A program made the translations under genes and the position numbers. The notes beneath the pieces are model-generated. The model worked only from the letters and a program-made list of their open reading frames with translations. It did not search any database and was not told the origin of the DNA. A stretch of 64,000 bases of DNA. It comes from Leptobrachium leishanense. Taxonomy: Eukaryota; Chordata; Amphibia; Anura; Megophryidae. The stretch is from NCBI GenBank assembly GCA_009667805.1, contig CM019063.1, forward strand, positions 410,230,626-410,294,625. The letters are read 5' to 3'. This document shows, one piece after another, positions 56,815 to 64,000 of the stretch; the stretch's first letter is position 1; the number at the start of each line of letters is the position of its first letter.

Positions 56815-56934
56815 GTGGATTTACTAAATTTTTGGCAAATTGCCAGCTGTCGAATAGCCGAATGGCCACGAAATTGCACCATACGAGGAAATTCACAGTT
56901 CGATGCAATTTCGACTCTTTGAATAACCCTGATA
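56815..56934. repeat. A-family MITE end fragment
   Basis: TTTGGCAAATTGCCAGCTGT, GAATAGCCGAATGGCC, then a palindromic ACGAAATTGCACCATACGAG / TTCGATGCAATTTCG stem and the terminus CTTTGAATAACCCTG. Only the terminal 120 bp is present. Confidence 0.6.
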
Positions 56935-57051
56935 AATTAAAATATTTTAACTAAACATACAAGAGAAAAAACAAAGTACATGCAAGATATCAGCAACTCA
57001 AAATAAACAGAATAGGAACATTTCATTTTTTTGGTGTTAGCATCCTTTTAA

Positions 57052-58252
57052 CCACTTGGCTGCTATGGACGCGTTCAGCGCGTCCAGCCAAGTGGTTCTC
57101 CTGTGCTACGGACGCGCTCAGTGCGTCCGAGCACAGGAGGCAGCAATCCGCCGGATTCCGGCGGATTGCTGCTCCCCCCGGTGCGGGCTGACATCTTGGA
57201 TGTCAGCCCAGCACTCGGGAGCCCGGCGGGGACATTAGAGGTCATCGCGGCTACGCGATGACATCTAATTCAGGCGCCCCCCCGCATGTGCGGAGGAGGC
57301 GCCTGAAAGGGAGGGGGGGGGAGGTCCTTCGGACCTCTCTCCCTCCCGATCGCCGGGGAGCAGGGGGTTAAGACAGGCACCGCTTGGATGGGCACAGCCT
57401 GCCCTTCCAAATGGTGGCTCTCATTAACCCCTGGGGAGCCGGATCACGAATCGGCGCTGAAAAGCGGCGGTTCATGATCCTTTCGCGGAGCAGGCCGACA
57501 TCTTGGATGTCGGCCAAGCCTCCGGGAACTCCCCCTGAGGAGGCGTCATCGTGCTATGCACGATGACGCCAGTCCTGGAGTTAACCCCTAGCTGCCACCA
57601 ACGGTGGAGATAGGGGGTTCATTGGAACCCCCTATCTCCCGATCCGTGGCAGCTAGGGGTTAAAGTTTGGTATTGTTGGATCGGCCAGAGCATGGCCGTT
57701 CCAACGATATCAAACACCACTGTGAAAAAGTTTTTAAAAAAAAATAATAAAAAAAAAAAAAAATAAATAAGCAAGTTTTTTTTTTTTGGTTTGTTAATGC
57801 AGCAATATTGTTCCCATTTCAATTATAATGTGAACAATGATGCTGCACTAACGATTTTTGTATGCGGTGTGTTTGTTAAAAATCGCGTAATTTCCCCCAA
57901 AAAAAAAAATGTAACGAGACCCCATCTCTAATTTTTTTAACAAGCGCACCCCATACAAAATATAACCGCAATTGCTCGCATGTTAAAATGTGAAAAAAAT
58001 ACACTTTACACGTTGTAAATTATTGAAAATTCATATTTTATTGCATTTTTTGTTATAATATACAGACGGGTCATGACGTATACATATAATAATGACATAT
58101 TATTAATCTGCCGAGTCTGACGGAAAGAACGATATATAATATGTCTGGGTCATATACTAAAATAAGCCTTCAAAACGCGCTTAAACATGATGAGCAAAAC
58201 CGGTAAATATGACCTCAGCACAGAGGCGTGAAACGCCTCAGCAGCGAAAGGG
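57052..58252. mobile_element. Kolobok-like element, TTAA TSD
   Basis: Flanked by TTAA at 57048-57051 and 58253-58256. The left end is CCACTTGGCTGCTATGG and the right end CTCAGCAGCGAAAGGG, imperfect inverted repeats. The left half has several perfect hairpins, for example GGACGCGTTCAGCGCGTCC and CTGTGCTACGGACGCGC/GTGCGTCCGAGCACAG. The right half is AT-rich and recurs at 8650-9290, 5640-5720 and 481-795. No transposase is present. A smaller TTAA-flanked hairpin element sits in the middle. Confidence 0.7.
57585..57659. mobile_element. Nested TTAA-flanked hairpin element
   Basis: TTAA at 57581-57584 and 57660-57663 encloses CCCCTAGCTGCCAC ... GTGGCAGCTAGGGG, a perfect outer stem. Inside it is a second perfect stem, GGAGATAGGGGGTTC / GAACCCCCTATCTCC, around ATTG. 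At 75 bp it could be a minimal Kolobok-type MITE or an internal structure of the host element. The same stem is present at 8655 and 60380, which favours an internal module. Confidence 0.5.
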
Positions 58253-58435
58253 TTAACTGAACCAGAGAACAATTTTGTAAAATATGCAATGAAAAGAGAA
58301 CTAATTTACGCAATATGTAGATCTAGCCTTGACAATACCTGTACTGTTTACCACTAAAGTACAGTGTTTGTTTATTGCAAACGTACCCTGGAAATACCCT
58401 GTGCTTAAACATATTCTCACACTTCCACACATATA

Positions 58436-58852
58436 CAGGGTTATTTAAAGAGAATCGAAAAGTCACCACACGTTCGGTGACTTTTCGTTCTCTTCAATTC
58501 ATTGCGATTTGGCGATCCTATTTCGGCAACCCTGCGGTGTATTCAGCAAGCACCACAGGGTCCCCGAAGTGCAAGGAAAACCCGCCGCAAACCCAACGAA
58601 CACTCACTAAAACTGGCAAAACAGCTGGATTAACCCCGCCAAACACGCCGGAGAAACCCGAGCAGCTGCCGATCACAGCGCAGAGCAGCCGCTGGAAAAC
58701 CAGACGAATGGAGAAAAAAAAAAAAAAAAAAAACGTACGCTTGAAAAGTGAAACGCTGTTTGTAGAGAAACTACAGAACGAAAATGTCTGAAATTTACAT
58801 ATAAGATCCAATGAATGATAAATAAAAAGGGCCGTTACAGAAAAAAGAAAAC

Positions 58853-58883
<31 letters not shown>

Positions 58884-59215
58884 CCACACACGAAAAAAAT
58901 TCGCAAACATATCCCAAAAAATGCCTATAAGATCCTAGAAAAATCTATACATAGAGACTTTTTACTGCAGAATATTATAATCAACGGTTTGTTAGATATT
59001 GAATTAAAACGGGAATATTTTTAACACTGAAGCCTATGGGATTCGCCTGAATAAACCTGTCGAATGAAACCACCGAACAGCAGGGCAATTCGGCAACTTT
59101 TCACTGCTGGTTTTTGTTCTCTGAATAGCCAAAGCATTGCTTCTCTATGGGGATTTCACTGCCCTCGAACAGGCAACGTACAGGCACCATATGTGCAGGC
59201 AATTCGCCAAGATTT
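58436..59215. mobile_element. A-family MITE, right end truncated
   Basis: Begins CAGGGTTATTTAAAGAG followed by the ATCGAAAAGTCACCACACGT/TCGGTGACTTTTCG hairpin. The interior is typical but contains two long A runs (58713-58733 and 58856-58883). The sequence leaves the family pattern after GCAATTCGCCAAGATTT at about 59215, so the right terminus is missing. Confidence 0.75.
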
Positions 59216-59771
59216 GTGGTGAAAACAGGCCCGATCCGCCACTTCTGGCCGCGAGCAGAGTGAGACTGAGTACAAATAGTCCCCTTGAGACTGAGATCGC
59301 GCAGGGCTCATGGCCCTGCAGGCGCAGGTTTTTCCCATAACGTCCCCATTTGTCAGACCTCATGCAGACAGCCCCAGCACAACCCGGCGCTGCTCCTTTC
59401 CGGCTCCAGGACCGGTGAGCGCTCCCTGGCCGTCCTCTCTTCCTGTACATGCGTGCTGCGGGCCGCAATGTCTTTATGCTGCTGGCGGTCTGTCACATGG
59501 ATGATGTCACTATGTCTGCGACAGCTCTTCCTGGCATCATTTGATCCAACCGACCTATCACAGACAAGGGCGCTATATTTAAAGCTCCTTAACTCGAATC
59601 TCACTGCCCTCTTGTTGTTCCAGTTTTGCTAACCCCCAAGTGCCTTATTGTTGCTGATTATATTATTGACTACTCTACCTACCTTGTAGCGGTTTCCTGT
59701 TGCCGGCTTAGCCCGGTTCTGTTATCCTCATTCCCTTTTCCTTGTCTTTCCTGTCGTATTTGCCGGCCATA
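59216..59771 (+). other. Unidentified, LTR-like sequence
   Basis: GC-richer than its surroundings, with a TATATTTAAAG box near 59570 and a CTTGTTGTTCCAGTTTTGC, TTGCTGATTATATTATTGAC tail that resembles the U3-R-U5 part of a gypsy or ERV LTR. It may continue after the Kolobok-like element at about 60965-61145. No TG...CA borders or duplication were found. Confidence 0.3.
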
Positions 59772-59775
59772 TTAA

Positions 59776-60960
59776 CCCCTTCGTGACCGGGCGGTTTTAC
59801 ACAAATCCGTCTTTTAGTGACCGCTGCTGTTTTTACGTTTCTGCGCTGTTAGTGTTTAGGTCAAATTTTCCTCTTACTCGTTTATTCAACCCACACATAT
59901 TATTACACCCTTTTTCCCGCCATTAAATGGACTTTCTAGAAATACCATTATTTCCATCATATCCAATAATTTACTATAAAAAAAAATATGAAATATGAGG
60001 TAAAAAAAAAAAAAAAAAACTTTTTTGTAATTTAATCCCCAAAATCTACAACCACCCAAAAAGACCCCGGCTAAATAGGTTCAAAATTTTGTCCCGAGAC
60101 TAGAAATACCCAATTTTTACATGCGTTTGCTTTTTAACCCCTTCACTGCTGAGACAGTTCACCTATGTGCGCTGCGCTCATTCTGACCATTTTGTGCTAA
60201 TTATTTTTAGATGACAGCCTAGGTCCTATTTAATTAAACTCCCCCCAGACAAAAAATTTTTTTTTTTTTTTAAAAAATTTTATTTTTTTTAATTTTTTTT
60301 TAAAAACCAAACCTGGTCATGTTTGGTATCATCTGAAAGGCCATAATCAGGCCTTTCAAATGATGGCAAATATGTCCATCTAGCTGCCATGGATCGGGAG
60401 ATAAAGGGATCCTTAGGATCCCCTTATCTCTACATGGCAGCTAGAGGGTTAACTGGCCCACTGACATCCTCACACATATGGTGAGGTTGTCAGTGGGTGG
60501 GGGGGGACCTGGAGGCTTGGCTGACATCCAAGATGTCAGCCCCCTCCAGGTTTGAATCGCGTTTTGGCGCCGCAACGTGATCCGGCGGCGAAACGGTTAA
60601 TGCCATACACCGCTGGAAAGGGGAGGCTCTCCCCTCTCCAGCGGTGCAAACGGCATCTCCCTAGCTTCAATGGTTGGGGAGATAGAGGGCTCCGAAGGAG
60701 CCCCCACTCCCCTCCATTGAAATGCATGGGGACGCCTGCTGATGACGTCACCACGCAGCGTGGCAACGTCATCAGCCTCGCCTGCCCATGTAAATCACAT
60801 GGGCAGGCTTCCTCCTTGCCAGATCGCCGTGGGATCCGGTGAGGGAGGTGAGTATCGGGCGGGAGGGGGATTAGGCGCCGCTGACGTACCCTGTACGTCC
60901 GCGGGTCTAAGGGAGACCCGAGGACAAGACGTACAGGGTACGTCAGCAGCCCTTAAGGGG
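59776..60960. mobile_element. Kolobok-like element, TTAA TSD
   Basis: Flanked by TTAA at 59772-59775 and 60961-60964, with CCCCTTCGTGACC at the left and GCAGCCCTTAAGGGG at the right. The right subterminal 75 bp forms a long stem: GCTGACGTACCCTGTACGTC and its complement around 60880-60950. Hairpin modules GCTGCCATGGATCGGGAGAT and GCCAAGCC/GGCTTGG-like stems lie inside. No transposase is present. Confidence 0.68.
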
Positions 60961-60964
60961 TTAA

Positions 60965-61480
60965 AGGACTGGTGTTTCCCTTCCTTTTTGCGGTCCCTGC
61001 CTTATAGGTTCACCTCTTACTATTGCGAAACCCAGCCACCTCAAGGACTGGTACCGAACCTGGGTAAAGGGCTTCTTGGTCCTACGTGTCAGGCTTACCT
61101 GAAATGCGGCACAGAAAAATCCCAAACCAGGTTTACACCATTATAGCATTATGGAGGAAATAGGGCCCGAAGTGTCTGGAATTAAGGTTTTGTTGTAAGA
61201 GTGGAGTATATGATTTAGTTTACCACACAAAGCGTAGTGAACTAATAAACTGAGCTTTCTAGTTGGTAGAAGTTTAATTATATGATGTGGTTGTGCTGCC
61301 TTACAGTAAGAAGGCTATCGCCAGTTCTTTGGGGAGGCTCCTAAACCGGCACTACAATGGAAGTGGTCACAAACCAGCAGGTGGTGATCCATGGTCAAGC
61401 CTCTGGAAATCCACCACTGGAAGTTAATATTTAGCTTACACAACCCTTAAAAGGAATTCAGGATTGTAGTCGATCGAAGT
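60965..61480. other. No recognisable feature
   Basis: No coding domain or repeat recognised; the first 180 bp may continue the LTR-like sequence interrupted at 59771. Confidence 0.35.
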
Positions 61481-62165
61481 TGTCAGGGATCTGCGAGGGG
61501 ATGAGCCCAGGATGCGGTGATATATACAAGGAGGCCAAGATATGGTGCATAAACAGGGGGTTTATTATAGAGATACACAGACAGCAGGAATAACGAGCAA
61601 TGCAGGAAACCGGACTGGCTGATACTGTGGGCTGAATACGGAATACAGAGGACAGGGGAAATACTGGACACTGATAAAAGGAGACAACACTTACACAAGA
61701 CACGAGACACGAGACAGATGGGACAGGAAGGTAGGTCTTGGCACCGCAGGAGCTTTGGCACCGCAGGGGATCTTGGCACCGCAGGGGATCTTGGCACCGC
61801 AGGGGATCTTGGCACCGCAGGGGATCTTGGCACCGCAGGAGCTTTGGCAAAGTCTATGGTGAAGCAATGGTTTCCAGAGGAGGGTCCAGGAGCATGGTCT
61901 GTGGCAGCCGTGGGTCAATGAGCAGGAGAGATCAGCAGGTCTATGGCAAGCTGATGGTCTGGTACACAGGAGACAATAGTGGTAGGCTTCAGGGAGGTGA
62001 ATGGCAATGCAATGAACCAGCACTGGAGGAAGGGGTGTGCCCACCTTAAATGAGAAAAGGTCCTGGAGGTAACGAGGAGCACCTGATCACTGCAAACACA
62101 GCAGAGGCCTGAGCCATGCTGCTGATATGGCAGGCCCGGTGCAGTCATCGGCAGGGAGCCTGACA
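61481..62165 (-). repeat. Solo LTR, 5-bp TSD, with internal minisatellite
   Basis: The borders TGTCAGGGATC and GAGCCTGACA are TG...CA with inverted TGTCAGG/CCTGACA, flanked by GAAGT (61476-61480 and 62166-62170). On the minus strand an AATAAA signal is present (complement of TTTATT at about 61561), so the LTR probably reads leftwards. It is 685 bp, about 110 bp of which is a tandem array. The family is likely Ty3/gypsy, judging by the 5-bp duplication. Confidence 0.78.
61736..61850. repeat. 18-bp minisatellite inside the solo LTR
   Basis: About six units of TGGCACCGCAGGGGATCT (first and last variants end GGAGCTT). Because 18 is a multiple of 3, all frames stay open across it, which explains the repetitive 100-130-codon frames in this region; these are not genes. 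Confidence 0.85.
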
Positions 62166-62170
62166 GAAGT

Positions 62171-63667
62171 GCAAGGGTATCCAGGGAAAGACTTGCTAAC
62201 AAGCCTCTACTGTAAAATAAAAAATAAACAAGAACATGGATATGGGGGGGGGGGTGAGATTTTTTTTTTAGAAAAGATTAGTCAAATCAAAGTAAGATTC
62301 TAAGCATAATTTTTTTACAGGTGCTCAGATTGATGGCCCCCTCGCTATATTTATGGTGAATGGAGTAGGTCATTTTTTTAAGCAGGGGGTGGTTATGGAT
62401 AGGGGCCTCTAGTCACAGCGGGTTAGTATGGCAGACATCTTATGGCTCCAGTGGAGTGATATGAGAGTGTGTGCATTTTCCTGGATTTCAGCAGCACAGT
62501 CATTGTAATTCTGCCAGACGGACATGGATCTCCTCCTGGAGAGTATCCCAGTGGTGGTGTGTGGTGCCACTGCCAGTATCTATTAGCGCCTCCTTAATAT
62601 TATCTATAATATAGCGGCTTGCTTGTAGTAGGTGGCTGCCTAAGGTTCCTGTCATATTTTGCCATTAGTGGTTCCCTGTTACAGGAATAGGACGCTCATG
62701 TACAGTATGTAGCAGAATGCATAAAAATAAAGCATTATGATTCTTCTGTCAGATTCCCTGAAGAGTAGTCTCTAAATGAGCAAAGAGCAGGTAAATCTAT
62801 TCTGTGCAGGGTGCAGTAAATGGTTCATATATAAAAACAATGAGTAAATTCCCAGATGTATATTTTTATTTTGTTTAATGTAAAGGGAATTAATCTGCAT
62901 CGAGTACTGATTTACAAGAATAGCCAGACTCTGCAGGCGGAACATTAAATTCGGCGTATTGGGGGCTCACTGTGCAGATCTATAAAGTGTGGCCAAATCC
63001 CAGCAGTGCTGAGGAAGGTGCGCTACATCATTTGAAAACCTTGCATGGTAAGACTAATTTCCATGCATATAAAATGTTAATAGCTTCTCTGTTTGGTGGC
63101 TGCCGACTAGTTAATGTGCAACATACTTCTCCTTTCTGACTCACTGAAGGTGCTTGATAAAGACACAAGGGAGAATGCAATCCGTTCTCATATTACTGAG
63201 TAAATAATGAGCATTAGTTAGCATGTCACAAGGAATGTGTACACAAGGGCCATTTTCAACTAGGATTTTCATTTAGTATAAAATGTAAACAATGCACATA
63301 AACATCGGAATGTATTGCAAAGATATTCATGATATGCATATCCAGGAACGGAAATATATTTAATAATAGTTCAGTATTAGTGGGGATATGGGGTGCAACA
63401 ATAAACCAAGGTGAACACATATTTTTAGAAAAGATCCTTTGCTGACATCTTACAACTGATAATGGGAAAATGCACCAAGAGGTTGTTTTTTTTCGCCTTG
63501 TTTTGGATCAGCAGCAACCATAGGAATATGTGGAAGGTTGGACTTGAAGGGCATTGGTCTTTTTCAACCTTTATTATCATGTATGGTTATTTGGTGTTAT
63601 TTTGGAAATGTGTGCTCTCACCTCAGCTCCATTGCTGTATTATGTTGTCCCAAGTTCATGAGACCAT
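62171..63667. other. No recognisable feature
   Basis: AT-rich intergenic sequence with no coding domain and no terminal repeats found. Confidence 0.45.
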
Positions 63668-63850
63668 CGGGGTTGTTCAGAGAAAGGTGAAACTCTGGAG
63701 AACTTTTGGAGAAGTGAAAATTCTAGGTCAAAATAGCTGATTTGGAAAGTGAGATAAATGAGAGAATTTTTCTGGTTTGGCTATTTTGACCTAGAATTTT
63801 CACTACTCCAAATGTTCTCCAGAATTTTCACCTTTTTCTGAATAGCCCTG
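63668..63850. mobile_element. B-family MITE, CAT TSD
   Basis: A 183-bp element, CGGGGTTGTTCAGAGAAAGG ... TTTCTGAATAGCCCTG, flanked by CAT (63665-63667 and 63851-63853). It is a near-perfect palindrome: GTGAAAATTCTAGGTCAAAA on the left pairs with TTTTGACCTAGAATTTTCAC on the right. Confidence 0.8.
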
Positions 63851-63886
63851 CATGTGTCAATCCGGGTGCTGTCGCTGTCAGACTAT

Positions 63887-64000
63887 CAGGTCTATTCACT
63901 GAAGGTGAAACTCATGAGAATTGGCAGGAGAAAAGAACAATCTAGAACATATAGACAATTTCAAAAGTGAGAGAAATAGGAGGATTTTTCTGGTTTGGCT
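63887..64000. mobile_element. B-family MITE, cut by the window end
   Basis: Starts CAGGTCTATTCACTGAAGGT after TAT (63884-63886) and continues AAACTCATGAGAATTGGCAG and TTTTTCTGGTTTGGCT to the end of the window. The right end lies outside. Confidence 0.7.

Noticed and set aside
61458..62049. Long overlapping open frames on both strands encoding repeated peptides
   Set aside because: They result from an 18-bp tandem repeat within a solo LTR with clear TG...CA ends and a GAAGT duplication; no domain is present.

Overview
This window looks like a transposon-dense intergenic stretch of an amphibian chromosome, most likely a frog. I find no intact host gene, tRNA, rRNA or CRISPR array. Almost everything recognisable is a transposable element, often nested inside another: an L1-type LINE, a CR1/L2-type LINE end, a tRNA-derived SINE, a Penelope-like element with a hammerhead-like motif, a Ty3/gypsy element, solo LTRs, an endogenous retrovirus (ERV), and DNA transposons of the hAT, Tc1/mariner, Harbinger-like and Kolobok-like types plus many MITEs. 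The mix and the recurring TTAACCCC, TAGGGATGAGC and GGGTTATTCA termini are what I associate with anuran genomes; the species is not identifiable.

Layout. 1-10.9 kb holds short MITEs and two non-coding hAT copies (2695-5928 and 7093-9703), each carrying other insertions. 10.9-17.8 kb is one MITE split by an almost full-length L1 (11450-17390) with perfect 16-bp target duplications and ORF1/ORF2 damaged by a few frameshifts and a stop. 18.8-21.7 kb has nothing recognisable. 22.3-27.7 kb is a 5'-truncated ERV: RNase H end, a captured host-type OGFR domain, integrase, Env, polypurine tract and a 3' LTR split by a MITE. 27.9-33.4 kb has a CR1-type LINE end, MITEs and a Tc1-like relic.

33.4-45.3 kb is a deep nest: a Tc1 copy is split by an 11-kb hAT transposon, whose transposase is split by a large LTR, which contains a gypsy gag-pol region and a Penelope fragment; a second hAT copy sits inside the 3' terminal repeat of the first. 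45.3-49 kb is a further Tc1 copy hit by a solo LTR and a Kolobok-type MITE, then a 1.2-kb solo LTR. 49-64 kb is MITEs, a hAT element with a 55-bp minisatellite and SINEs, two Kolobok-type elements, a solo LTR with an 18-bp minisatellite, and little else.

The most striking observation is at 22522-23166: an intronless opioid-growth-factor-receptor (OGFR) domain lies between the RNase H and integrase parts of the ERV pol, in the same reading frame as both flanks apart from two stop codons. This resembles cellular-gene capture by a retrovirus, at the pol position where some lentiviruses carry dUTPase. A second notable pattern is a MITE superfamily with 3-bp target duplications in which copies carry different but near-perfect hairpins just inside the termini. 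All identifications come from reading motifs by eye; no database search was run.
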